Shown here in pieces: positions 24,021 to 34,398 of a stretch of 64,000 nt of DNA; the first letter of the stretch is position 1; each line of letters opens with the position of its first letter. The DNA comes from Auanema rhodensis. Taxonomy: Eukaryota; Nematoda; Chromadorea; Rhabditida; Rhabditidae. The stretch spans positions 6,954,501 to 7,018,500 of the forward strand of contig OZ059900.1 of NCBI GenBank assembly GCA_964057225.1. The letters are read 5' to 3'. The notes under the pieces were generated by a model. It did not search any database. It was given only the letters and a program-made list of their open reading frames with translations, and was not told the DNA's origin. The position numbers were made by a program, and so were the translations under genes.

Positions 24021-27000
24021 CTGAGATCTAGAAAAATCAAATAAGTGAAATGCTTTTTAAAAATTGAGAGTGAAAATAAAAAAAAGGATCAAATTATTCT
24101 CAAATATTTATAATATTGATGAAATAATAGTTGGAATCAAGTAAAAACTTTGTAAAATGTTTAAACATCAAATATATAAGAGGAAAATGTTGGAAAAATA
24201 AACGAATACCGGAGATGAATCTTTAACGTATTTGTTCTCATTATCTGTTCAAAACTGTGGATTAGAAAAAGGGTAAAACTTTACGTATTGCGATAAAAAG
24301 AATGAGGAAATAAGATTTGAAGAGAAAAAAAAGAAAACGATAAAGATAGAGAAGAAAGGAGAGACAGCGCAAAAATAAAGGGAGGAGCCAATCAGGCATT
24401 GGCTTTCACTCTGAAAAAAGAAAAGACAAGATCGCATTGATCAGAAATGAAAATAGGTACTCCATGTAAAGAGCGAAAATTGGTTGTCGAGGAAAATGAA
24501 TATGAGATATTCACGACAGAAACTAGGAAGAACTTAAGTCCAGTGTCTGCATAAACGATAAACATCTGCAGATATCAATCGCATGTTCAGCCAAATCGTC
24601 TTCAAGCCAGCATTCACATCTTCAAATCGTCTATCGCTTTTTCTCTTTCAGGCAATAGATATTGATAGATTTTTATATGAACATGTTGATATATTCTAAA
24701 AAAAAATATAAATTAATTAGTAATGAGGTTAATGAGAAGATATTATGATAGCACGTATTCGTTATTCACATTCATGAACTTTTAATGAGAACCATGAACG
24801 TTAATACAGAATATAAGCTACAAATGATCTGAATACCATTTCTAAAAAAACTTTTCATGCTAAATTAAAAAATTTCAAAGTTTTTATAACTTTTCATTAT
24901 TATATATAATATACACATACTATAATATACATATATGTATATGTATGTATGTATATACATATAGTTTATATATCGAAAACAGATGCATGATTCAGATAAG
25001 TAGATAGACAGAGAGCGAAATGAAAGTTATTTTAATAACCAAAGAAAAACATGCGTATTGCAATAGAGAAAAGAATTTTTTTCGTTCAAAAACTAGATTA
25101 ATAATCGTTTAAAGATTAGGTCATTTATACTATGTGTAAATATATATATATGTAGTATATATAAATGAGAAAAAATATATATGAGAAATTATTGAAATAA
25201 TTATAAGCAAGAGAACAGAGAACAAAGTAATCTGGTTATCAATCTGTTCTTCATATTAAAAAAAAATAATCATTATTGAAACAGTAATTTTTTTTATTAT
25301 TTTGGAATAAATAATTTGTAGGAATATTTAAATTATTAAATTAAAAATATATTTAACTTATGAAAGGAATAATATGTAATTAACTTGGTATTAATAGATT
25401 TCACTATGCTTTATACAATGATAGTTGAATCTGCTAAATGGATGGCATATAAGAGAGCAATGCCATACTATGAATGTGTTAACTATATAAATTTTATGAT
25501 TATCAGTAAGTTAATAAAAGTTTCTATTTCTTAGTTTCAGCTACAATTTTCAAAATGTTAATTCAAATTAAGAGTATAACATGACTAATAGGTCAAAAAG
25601 ATATAAAGTTGTAGTAAGAATATGGTTTTGTATTATGAATTGTTAATTGTACTATACTACTTGCTCTAATTTTTCATATTTAAGTTCAAAAACTAATCAA
25701 GAACATTTTCTCGATTTCTTTATGTGAAAATTATATTTTTTTTTTGAAAAACAATTCTTTACATCAACAAATATTGCATAGAACATTATAAACAAAGAAA
25801 AACAACGTTGTATTAACAAGGGGATTGACAAAAGCTGCGGACATACAAGTGCTAACAGCACTGGCAGATAAATCATCATCATCATCATCATCATCGTCAT
25901 CATCATCATATTCAATACTTTAATAGACTTGTTTCCGCTTCGTTTGAAACGCAAGTTTTCAGTAACCACAAGGCAATTTGGAAAAATTGATATGGCTTAG
26001 GCTATATATGCACAAGAACATTTAGAGAGAAAAGCGACACGAAAAACGAAATTGTGGCTTAGCAGCTGTGTGCATAGAATGTAAAATAGAAGATTGTGAA
26101 TATTCATCGAGTTGGCATAATGATTAAGCAATGTTTTTTTTGTGCAAAATACAGATATATGATATACATTACTTGATCATTTATTTATATATTCAAAGAC
26201 ATTGCTTATGCGTTTCCGAAAGTTTCAGGAAAAGACAAACAATGAAAGAGAATGATTGTTTCACACGTACTTAACTATATTACTTCTTTATGTAAATAAT
26301 GATATGAAAAAGAGTGTTATAAAAAAAATAATTTTATAAAAGAGTTATGGTTATGAAAAAAAACTATTAATAAGAAAAATATTAAATTAAAAGTTTAAAT
26401 TTAATGATGATGTTGTTGACATTGATGAAGGCAGCATTATTTGGTATAAATTGAGATAGGTCCATTAAATTGTGTGGATATAAACAGAGCGCTCGATGTT
26501 GCTGACGTAGAGGTGTGTTATGGATGAATAGGAGGTCTGAGGGGAGAAAGAGAAGATACGTATAGATATGCGATATAATCGTTCATGTTATGTAGATCAT
26601 GTTATGATTCCGAATTATACACCAAAGGTTAATGTGTGAAAATACATTATTATCTATTTTATTTCGAGAAACAAAAATTATAGTTAGAAAAGCGAAACGA
26701 GCACAAATTGCAACAGATTTATAGAGAAAATTATGAATAGTGTAGATATTGGCAAAAACTTAGATTAATGTTCATAAAATAAATATTAATTCGCTCTAAT
26801 TGAGTGAGAAAATACGTTTGGAGGTTTACAAATTTTCTATCATATCAATCTCTAAATTTTTTTTTCTGGTTCAAAACAATTTGTTCATATCTAAACATTC
26901 CTTTATCATTTTTTTTATCAACATCTATTACTTTCTTCCTCTTTCGTGTTGTATTGTTGTGGATTATCATTTGTTATTTTTCTTTTTTTTTGTTGATTAA

Positions 27001-28190
27001 TTACATGTGCACTCAAATTAATTTCTATTTACTAATTAATTTTGAAATTTTTTATATTCATTTTATAATATTATTGATAGCTTCTAGCCTTATAATGAAA
27101 AAAGTAGGTTTTATGTCTTAAATACTTAATTTTTTATTTATTTCTTAATTTGAGAACAAACCAATCTCATATTAAGGCTCATATATATATATAAAATAGG
27201 CTTATTACAGATATTTGGCATGTTGGAAAACCGATAAATCATTCACATTTACTAAACTATTTCACTATTATATACTTATGATACTAGACTGAAGATTATC
27301 TAAAAATAGTTATCTCATTCATGAAACCATGAGACTTACTCTAGTTGAATAAACCTTTGAAAACATTTAATTTTTCCACTAGTGCCTTAATAAACTTGCA
27401 CTTGCATGCTAGGTTCTGTTATATATTACACATTATATTTAAAAATTAGTTTCATTTCGCAGACTCTCATCCATATCTCAGTATATCATTCAAATTAACA
27501 GTTTTCCAGAGAGATGTGCCATCGTTTTCATGACAGATTAACTAGCTATAGAGTTTCATGTCCATTCTCATCTACCGAAGGGGGTACAACGTGAAGTTAA
27601 AACCGGTCTATACGTGGCCTATCTATTCAAATCGGAGAACCATGTGGACATCCACAAATGCATACATATACACGAAAATCATGTGTGAAGAAGAATATGA
27701 TAGGAAATTTAGATACTAAATGTAGAGAGAACTGAAGAAAAGTATGCGAGAAGATAAAGCAAACAGCTAACTACCGGAGTTCTAGAAAGAACTCAGCAAT
27801 TATGGCAAAGGAAATAAGATGAGATCAAAGATATTGAAGTGGCCTGAAAACAACGTTTTATATTATACCATCTGTTCTACAACAACCTATGACCGAAACT
27901 GTAAAAAGAATGTATAGAGCCAATTGTTTCCAGTTTTCTCACTCATGAGAAATCAATAGCATCTTTCTTAAATTTGAGATCAATTAAATTTTTTAGGTTT
28001 AAATAGTTACAAGTTTGCTGTTTTTTGTGGAACAACTTCATATGCTTTCAATATTTTCCGATAGAAAATATTAAAAGACGTCTCTCATGTACACTTTTTT
28101 ATAATGTTTATCTATATACTTATAGAAAACTATAAAATAATATTAATTATATATACATATATATAATATATTATGGGAATAGGAAGGACG
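24021..28190. other. 4.2 kb AT-rich intergenic DNA
   Basis: No gene is supported. Simple-sequence tracts are present: TA/TG-rich at about 24900-24975 and 25140-25165, an ATC trinucleotide run at 25872-25910, and short TA runs at 27181-27195. Open frames such as 26804-27121 are Phe/Ile-rich translations of T-rich DNA. A somewhat more GC-rich patch lies at about 27540-27660, but I see no RNA gene signature in it. Confidence 0.5.
25872..25910. repeat. (ATC)n microsatellite
   Basis: Uninterrupted ATC repeats apart from a single CGTC variant. Confidence 0.9.
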
Positions 28191-28204
28191 CGATAGACGC
28201 GATG

Positions 28205-28385
28205 TCAAAGAGTAGTACTGACATGACTTCATGAAGGCTATAATCACTTACTCGAAAAAAAAAATTTTTTAAATTTTTTTGTGATTATTATAAAAAAAAA
28301 TTTTTACTATTATATATATATATATAGAATACAGAAGAAATAATTAATAAGAAATCAACGAATTGTCTATATCTGGCACTTATTC
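28205..28385 (+). repeat. Diverged copy of the palindrome spacer
   Basis: The words GACATGACTTCATGAAGG, CACTTACTCGAAAA, TTTTGTGATTAT and GAAATCAACGAATTG occur in the same order as GACATGAATTCATGAAGG, CAGTTACTCGAAATTG, TTTTGTGACTTT and GAAATCCACCAATTG at 31060-31195. This is an old relic of the 5S-unit spacer lying outside the palindrome, which suggests the array once extended further left. Confidence 0.6.
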
Positions 28386-28508
28386 GAAGGCACCAATGAA
28401 CGGTACACCCAAAATAATCAAATCAGATTTTTTTATCAAATGAGTGTGTGCACTAGTATGAAGTACGACGCAGATTTTTAATGTTTAGGGTTCTGACGAC
28501 ATTGCAGT

Positions 28509-28710
28509 ATCGCTTCTCGGCCTTTTGGCTAAGATCAAAGTGTAGTAATCGTTCTTATCGAATTAACCTTCGATATGTGTTCCATTGGTTCACAATAAGG
28601 TTAACCGATTTTTGAGACCTGAGGTAGATGCTGGCTTGCTAGCTCCATCTCACGGGTCGACCCGCTCTTGCACTGCTGGCGGGAACGGCCCATCCCCTTT
28701 GGGGGAGAAT
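28509..28710 (+). ncRNA. U2 snRNA-like gene, altered after the branch-site region
   Basis: The first 38 bases (ATCGCTTCTCGGCCTTTTGG ending ...GTGTAGTA) match U2 snRNA, including the GUAGUA that pairs with the intron branch site. Canonical U2 continues with TCTGTTCTTATCG; here it reads ATCGTTCTTATCG. That is the sequence found at the start of the truncated copy at 28711. The Sm-like site GATTTTTGAG and the 3' stem-loops (GCTGGCTTGCTAGCTC and CTGGCGGGAACGGCCCATCC) are present. Either a diverged U2 variant or a product of unequal exchange with the truncated copies. I could not define a promoter element. Confidence 0.8.
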
Positions 28711-28977
28711 AATCGTTCTTATCGAATTAACCTTCGATATGTGTTCCATTGGTTCACAATAAGGTTAACCGATTTTTGAGACTTGAGGTAGATGCTGGCT
28801 TGCTAGCTCCATGTCACGGGTTGACCCGCTCTTGCACTGCAGGCGGGAACGGCCCATCCCCCCTAGGGGGAGAATAGTTGTTCTTATCGAATTAACCTTC
28901 GATATGTGTTCCATTGGTTAACCGATTTTTGAGACTTGAGGTAGATGCTGGCTTGCTAGCTCCATCTCACGGGTCGA
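28711..28977 (+). pseudogene. Two truncated tandem U2 snRNA copies
   Basis: Copy 2 (28711-28875) repeats the U2 sequence from TCGTTCTTATCG to the 3' end. Copy 3 (28876-28977) repeats it up to the GGGTCGA of the 3' domain and has a 13-base internal deletion after CCATTGGTT. Neither has the 5' domain, so neither can pair with branch sites. Copy 3 breaks off directly into the tail of a coiled-coil gene remnant at 28984, marking the outer left edge of the palindrome. Confidence 0.85.
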
Positions 28978-28983
28978 ATAGAA

Positions 28984-29046
28984 AGCATGAGCGAAGGAAG
29001 TCATGTCTCTTCTGATGAATTGACAGAGTTTAAGTACCAAAAGTAA
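28984..29046 (+). pseudogene. 3' tail of decayed coiled-coil gene B
   Basis: Encodes MSEGSHVSSDELTEFKYQK then stop, identical to the end of the pseudogene at 31490-31725. Its upstream part is replaced by the truncated U2 copy. AATAAA follows at about 29152. Confidence 0.75.
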
Positions 29047-29530
29047 AGGAATCAGGAGATTAAATGACAGTTTGAAGATGAAAACGTGAATGTTGTAATT
29101 CTGATTTGTATTATTGTTTCTTTTGAGCACCGAGAATTTCAGTGATCATGAATAAAACTTAACAACTGACAGACATCTACTTGGGATTTTATTTATTCGA
29201 TATTTAACTATAAATTTGTTTTTTGTTATAATAAACAATTATTATACTTTGTTTATATTTTTTATTTTATTTATAAATAAATACCTGATAGTACTTGTGG
29301 ATATATTAATGATCATGGAAAAGTTATTTAATATATCATTTCATGTAAACGAAATGAGCAATAGAATATTCATTTCACGATGTAAAAATATAAATGACGG
29401 TTTTTCCTTCATGAGACAATGAATAAAAGAGTATAACGCAGATGTTTTATTTCTGCCAAACGTTGTGCACTTTCTGCTACCACATACAACGAAGTTCACA
29501 ATTATAAGCGGTCAACTAAACTCTAACTTC

Positions 29531-29650
29531 GCTTACGACCATACCACGTTGAAAGTACGCCATCCCGTCCGATCTGGCAAGTCAAGCAACGTTGGGCCCG
29601 GTTAGTACTTGGATCGGAGACGGCTTGGGAATCCCGGGTGCCGTAAGCTT
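29531..29650 (+). rRNA. 5S rRNA (copy L1)
   Basis: 120 nt from GCTTACGACCATACCACG to CCGTAAGCTT. The ends pair (GCTTACG with CGTAAGC) and the internal control segment (AGCAACGTTGGGCCCGGTTA, TTGGATCGGAGAC) is intact. It is followed by TTTTC and a T-run, a plausible RNA polymerase III stop. The coiled-coil gene starts 247 bp downstream on the same strand. Confidence 0.93.
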
Positions 29651-29706
29651 TTCATTTTTCATTTAAAAAAAAGTATCAGAAAATAGTTATTGACAATGGG
29701 ATATAC

Positions 29707-29724
29707 GCTCTATTGATACGCGGG
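29707..29724 (+). other. Conserved element GCTCTATTGATACGCGGG downstream of each 5S
   Basis: Lies 57 bp after the 5S. Repeated at 32386-32403, 39601-39618 (-) and 41859-41876 (-). Variants follow the truncated 5S fragments at 31317-31334, 40247-40264 (-) and 42505-42522 (-), as GCTCTAATGATACGCGGG. A diverged form follows the decayed 5S at 46382-46399 (-), as GATCTATTGTGATGCGGG. Its preservation in decayed modules points to a functional element or a fragment of an unrecognised small RNA or promoter. Confidence 0.6.
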
Positions 29725-29896
29725 AATATATTATATTTTAAATAAAAAATGCTCCAAATGTCATAATGATTCTATTTCCAATTATTATTTTTTCTTACAT
29801 ATATAGCTTGTTAAATACTTTTTTTTAATTTAATTCTTTTATTTTTCAGTAAATTCAATTGTCTTAGTTTAACCAAGTAGGTCATCGAAAATCAAA

Positions 29897-30469
29897 ATGG
29901 TTAGTAAATCTTGTTATGTTATTTCCAATTTATATTGTTGTAGAATTTTGTTGATGAATCATTTGTTAATGAAGGAAAAGTTGTGAGAAAAGAGTCAAAG
30001 AGACAATCACAAAATATTCGGCAGAGTAGAAGAAGAAGCGTGATGTCAACTGAGAATAGTAGTAACAAGGTTAGGATATTATATAGTTTATCAATCTATT
30101 AATCGTTTATAATAGAATGCACTGAATCAGAACAACGGAATTATTTCCGACGACGAAGAAATGAATAATCGTATGCTCTTTGATTTTGGTCTACTGACAG
30201 ACGAAACAAAGATGCATAAGAAAATTGAACAAGTTTTAAGGAAAATAGAAATAGCTGAAGAGGAAAACTATAGAAGAGAACGAGAGCATAAGAATAACAT
30301 GTGCAGAGAATATCAAAAGCTTCAATCCCTTATGACTCAACATCTTCGATTTCTTGCCAGTGAAATCGAAGTTTATTTTGATAATAGCATGACAGTTCCA
30401 AAGCCATTGATGACAGAATATGAGGAGACTAGAAGATATTTCAAAGAAATTATGAATAACATGGATTAA
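29897..30469 (+). CDS. 160-residue coiled-coil protein, copy L1
   Basis: Three exons in phase: the ATG alone (29897-29899), 29944-30069 and 30116-30469, giving 160 residues. I do not recognise the family. The N-terminal 60 residues are basic and polar (RQSQNIRQSRRRSV), followed by an acidic ISDDEE. From about residue 75 a long charged helix with heptad-like hydrophobics runs to about 125 (HKKIEQVLRKIEIAEEENYR). The end is VPKPLMTEYEETRRYFKEIM. No signal peptide or membrane helix. Similarity to the protein at 46685-47049 is visible in the C-terminal half. This copy has Lys where the other three copies have Arg in the MH(K/R)KIEQ segment. The first exon holding only the start codon is unusual. 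The gene lies between 5S genes on the same strand and could be read by RNA polymerase II from the 5S spacer. Confidence 0.8.
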
Positions 30470-31221
30470 CCATAGCGAGTTGTAAACTATATGCTATATT
30501 CTTTTAAATTATGAATTTTCCCCTTTGCCTTGTAAAATATGTTATTTGTATTCAAATACTTGCTTCTATTCTGTGAATATGCTGTGATTTGTTGTTTTAT
30601 TTTTAAATTAGAATTTGTTTAAGGTTATGATGATTGCAAGACTTTTCACAATTTTTCAATCTTGTACTATTATACAGAATATAAAAATATTATGAATGAT
30701 TAAACCTTTTATATGTTTGACATACCAATATCATCATTTGAACTGACATGGTAGAAATTATTTCGAAAACTACAATTGGTGTAAACTTGAAGCAACATTT
30801 TCATTCACTTCTCAAAAAAAAACTTTAAATTTTGTGTTCATTTTCTCAATAGCATATTAAATGAGTTTAAAGGGCAAATTTGAGGATTAACCTGAAAATG
30901 TTTTCTAGAGAGTCTGGAGAGTACGGTATATTATACTTTTTTCAAATAATTATCTTCTAATGTTTCTCTTTATCTACATATTCATGGCGAACTATGTAAT
31001 GAAAATATATTTGTATATAAATTGAAGAACATGAAGGAAAGAGCCTCAAGGGGTAAAAGTGACATGAATTCATGAAGGTCACAGTTACTCGAAATTGTTT
31101 TGTGACTTTTAAATAAAAAATTTATGTTTATTTCATATTTATATACACCTATATTCAGTAGTTTTTGAGAGAAAAAATGCGAAATCCACCAATTGAACAA
31201 ATCTGACCCCTCACGTAAGTC

Positions 31222-31240
31222 ATCCCGGGTGCCGCAAGCC
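31222..31240 (+). pseudogene. 5S rRNA 3'-end fragment
   Basis: CATCCCGGGTGCCGCAAGCC matches the last part of 5S (AATCCCGGGTGCCGTAAGC). It marks the start of the second, decayed 5S/coiled-coil subunit within the repeat unit. The conserved GCTCTAATGATACGCGGG element follows at 31317. Confidence 0.65.
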
Positions 31241-31489
31241 AATTTATCTTTTGCTAAAAGTCTTTGAAGAATTAACAAATCTTTCTAAAAAAATGTTTAT
31301 CGGCAACCACTTGTGTGCTCTAATGATACGCGGGGGATAGTTCGATACTGTGAGCAATTCAAACATTGTATGGATTTAATTAATTTTCTGTACAACTAAT
31401 TTAAGTATTTATTTAATGTTTTTGATCATTTTATTGTAATTGCAGTTGTTTTTAATCTTAAATTCTAATTTCCAGTTGAAGAGGTGACT

Positions 31490-31725
31490 ATGGACAACGA
31501 AAACGATCTCAGTGATGAACAACTTGTGAACAGAAATCAACCGAGTTTGCTTCTCATGCTAGAGCAGAAGAACGGTTAATTCATACCAAACAAGTGAAAC
31601 ATCTCAAACTTCATTGTATGATTATTGATAAAATGAGCGAAATGCTTGAGGAAATAAAAGTAAGCATGAGCGAAGGAAGTCATGTCTCTTCTGATGAATT
31701 GACAGAGTTTAAGTACCAAAAGTAA
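31490..31725 (+). pseudogene. Decayed coiled-coil gene B with frameshift
   Basis: An opening segment MDNENDLSDEQLV (from 31490) and a later segment in another frame, from about 31530 (EFASHARAEERLIHTKQVKH) to FKYQK and a stop at 31725, appear to be one gene broken by a frameshift. The second segment resembles the 160-residue protein in layout: charged helix, a hydrophobic MIIDKMSEMLEEI helix, then an acidic end. An intron could instead join the segments, but I see no GT/AG pair that does it cleanly. This region is missing from both right-arm units because of a shared deletion. Confidence 0.55.
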
Positions 31726-32209
31726 AGGAATCAGGAGATTAAATGACAGTTTGAAGATGAAAACGTGAATGTTGTAATTCTGATTTGTATTATTGTTTCT
31801 TTTGAGCACCGAGAATTTCAGTGATCCTGAATAAAACTTAACAACTGACAGACATCTACTTGAGATTTTATTTATTCGATATTTAACTATAAATTTGTTT
31901 TTTGTTATAATAAACAATTATTATACTTTGTTTATATTTTTTATTTTATTTATAAATAAATACCTGATAGTACTTGTGGATATATTAATGATCATGGAAA
32001 AGTTATTTAATATATCATTTCATGTAAACGAAATGAGCAATAGAATATTCATTTCACGATGTAAAAATATAAATGACGGTTTTCCCTTCATAAGACAATG
32101 AATAAAAGAGTATAACGCAGATGTTTTATTTCTGCCAAACGTTGTGCACTTTCTGCTACCACATACAACGAAGTTCACAATTATAAGCGGTCAACTAAAC
32201 TCTAACTTC

Positions 32210-32329
32210 GCTTACGACCATACCAAGTTGAAAGTACGCCATCCCGTCCGATCTGGCAAGTCAAGCAACGTTGGGCCCGGTTAGTACTTGGATCGGAGAC
32301 GGCTTGGGAATCCCGGGTGCCGTAAGCTT
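32210..32329 (+). rRNA. 5S rRNA (copy L2)
   Basis: Same 120-nt sequence as copy L1 except for C to A at nucleotide 17 (ATACCAAGTTG instead of ATACCACGTTG). Internal control region and terminal stem are intact, and a T-run follows. Confidence 0.93.
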
Positions 32330-32575
32330 TTCATTTTTCATTTAAAAAAAAGTTTCAGAAAATAGTTATTGACAATGGGATATACGCTCTATTGATACGC
32401 GGGAATATATTATATTTTAAATAAAAAATGCTCCAAATGTCATAATGATTCTATTTCCAATTATTATTTTTTCTTACATATATAGCTTGTTAAATACTTT
32501 TTTTTAATTTAATTCTTTTATTTTTCAGTAAATTCAATTGTCTTAGTTTAACCAAGTAGGTCATCGAAAATCAAA

Positions 32576-33148
32576 ATGGTTAGTAAATCTTGTTATGTTA
32601 TTTCCAATTTATATTGTTGTAGAATTTTGTTGATGAATCATTTGTTAATGAAGGAAAAGTTGTGAGAAAAGAGTCAAAGAGACAATCACAAAATATTCGG
32701 CAGAGTAGAAGAAGAAGCGTGATGTCAACTGAGAATAGTAGTAACAAGGTTAGGATATTATATAGTTTATCAATCTATTAATCGTTTATAATAGAATGCA
32801 CTGAATCAGAACAACGGAATTATTTCCGACGACGAAGAAATGAATAATCGTATGCTCTTTGATTTTGGTCTACTGACAGACGAAACAAAGATGCATCGGA
32901 AAATTGAACAAGTTTTAAGGAAAATAGAAATAGCTGAAGAGGAAAACTATAGAAGAGAACGAGAGCATAAGAATAACATGTGCAGAGAATATCAAAAGCT
33001 TCAATCCCTTATGACTCAACATCTTCGATTTCTTGCCAGTGAAATCGAAGTTTATTTTGATAATAGCATGACAGTTCCAAAGCCATTGATGACAGAATAT
33101 GAGGAGACTAGAAGATATTTCAAAGAAATTATGAATAACATGGATTAA
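32576..33148 (+). CDS. 160-residue coiled-coil protein, copy L2
   Basis: Same three-exon structure as copy L1, shifted by 2679 bp: ATG 32576-32578, exon 2 at 32623-32748 and exon 3 at 32795-33148. It carries the MHRKIEQ version shared with the right-arm copies. The frame is intact, with all splice sites (GTTAGT, GTTAGG, TGTAG, AATAG) kept. Downstream sequence is shared by all four copies up to about 33765, where the inner palindrome segment begins. Confidence 0.8.
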
Positions 33149-34071
33149 CCATAGCGAGTTGTAAACTATATGCTATATTCTTTTAAATTATGAATTTTCC
33201 CCTTTGCCTTGTAAAATATGTTATTTGTATTCAAATACTTGCTTCTATTCTGTGAATATGCTGTGATTTGTTGTTTTATTTTTAAATTAGAATTTGTTTA
33301 AGGTTATGATGATTGCAAGACTTTTCACAATTTTTCAATCTTGTACTATTATACAGAATATAAAAATATTATGAATGATTAAACCTTTTATATGTTTGAC
33401 ATACCAATATCATCATTTGAACTGACATGGTAGAAATTATTTCGAAAACTACAATTGGTGTAAACTTGAAGCAACATTTTCATTCACTTCTCAAAAAAAA
33501 ACTTTAAATTTTGTGTTCATTTTCTCAATAGCATATTAAATGAGTTTAAAGGGCAAATTTGAGGATTAACCTGAAAATGTTTTCTAGAGAGTCTGGAGAG
33601 TACGGTATATTATACTTTTTTCAAATAATTATCTTCTAATGTTTCTCTTTATCTACATATTCATGGCGAACTATGTAATGAAAATATATTTGTATATAAA
33701 TTGAAGAACATGAAGGAAAGAGCCTCAAGGGGTAAAAGTGACATGAATTCATGAAGGTCACAGTTACGCTTTCTAGCAAACCACAAAGATAGAATATAAT
33801 GTAAATGAATGCACATTGATATGTTCGAAATGAAGGTAAAAATATAAAAATACTTAATTTTTAAACTTTACGACTGATGAATTATAATAGAAAAACAAAA
33901 AATTAGACATCCTTCAGTTATAGTGTAACATGACTTCATTGATTGGATATTGGCATATTTGTATTTTAGATTGAGTGTATATAACATCTTAGTCTAAATG
34001 ATATGTTCTAGGTACAACGCATACATTCAGTGGATCGGATCCTCTACAGGTTAGTTTCAAAAATAAAAAAA

Positions 34072-34153
34072 TCTCTCTCTCTATACATCTCTCTCTCTCT
34101 ATACATCTCTCTCTCTCTCTATACATCTCTCTCTCTCTATACATCTCTCTCTC
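34072..34153 (+). repeat. TC-rich microsatellite with TATACA interruptions
   Basis: Runs of TCTCTCTC separated by TATACATC. The mirror copy at 37830-37933 differs in number of units, and this accounts for about 17 bp of length difference between the arms. Confidence 0.85.
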
Positions 34154-34327
34154 ACTTGCTTACTTTCTCACCTACTCTCTCATCAGTTCTTCTCTGAATA
34201 TCTGTAATCAACTGTGAATGTTTCTGAAATTCTGGAGAAATTGTGAACTATTTACTGATATTTCAATGTTTTTTTACATTTCTGTCGAAACTGTAGATCC
34301 TAAATTATTTGTCAACTCTAAGAGTAT

Positions 34328-34398
34328 TGGCGTGATGACCAAGTGGTTATGCATGAAGTCTTTCCCACTATCATCGAAAGTTCGATTCCTTCAATGAA
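34328..34398 (+). pseudogene. tRNA-like sequence (serine-type A and B boxes)
   Basis: TGACCAAGTGGTTATGC fits the tRNA A box (like TGGCCGAGTGGTTAAGGC of serine tRNAs), and AAGTTCGATTCCTT fits the B box and T loop. The spacing suits a tRNA with a long variable arm. The anticodon and acceptor stems pair poorly, so this is more likely a tRNA-derived pseudogene or SINE-like piece than a working tRNA. Confidence 0.5.

Noticed and set aside
25697-25969. Met-rich frame from the ATC microsatellite
   Set aside because: Low-complexity product of a trinucleotide repeat.
28585-28779. 64-codon frame across the U2 copies
   Set aside because: Entirely explained by U2 snRNA sequence and its duplicate.
29216-29422. 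68-codon open frame repeated in all palindrome units (also at 31895, 39903, 42161)
   Set aside because: It is present four times only because the DNA is duplicated. The product is Phe/Ile-rich, begins in an AT-rich spacer, has no splice or family support, and lies in the 5S upstream region.
29860-29900. TTAGTTTAACCAAGTAGGTC as a spliced-leader RNA start
   Set aside because: It resembles the GGTTTAATTACCCAAG leader only superficially; no donor site or Sm site follows in the expected positions.
30982-31278. 98-codon frame spanning the unit spacer and the 5S fragment (mirror at 40305-40601)
   Set aside because: Antisense frame running through the 5S remnant and spacer; no motif support.
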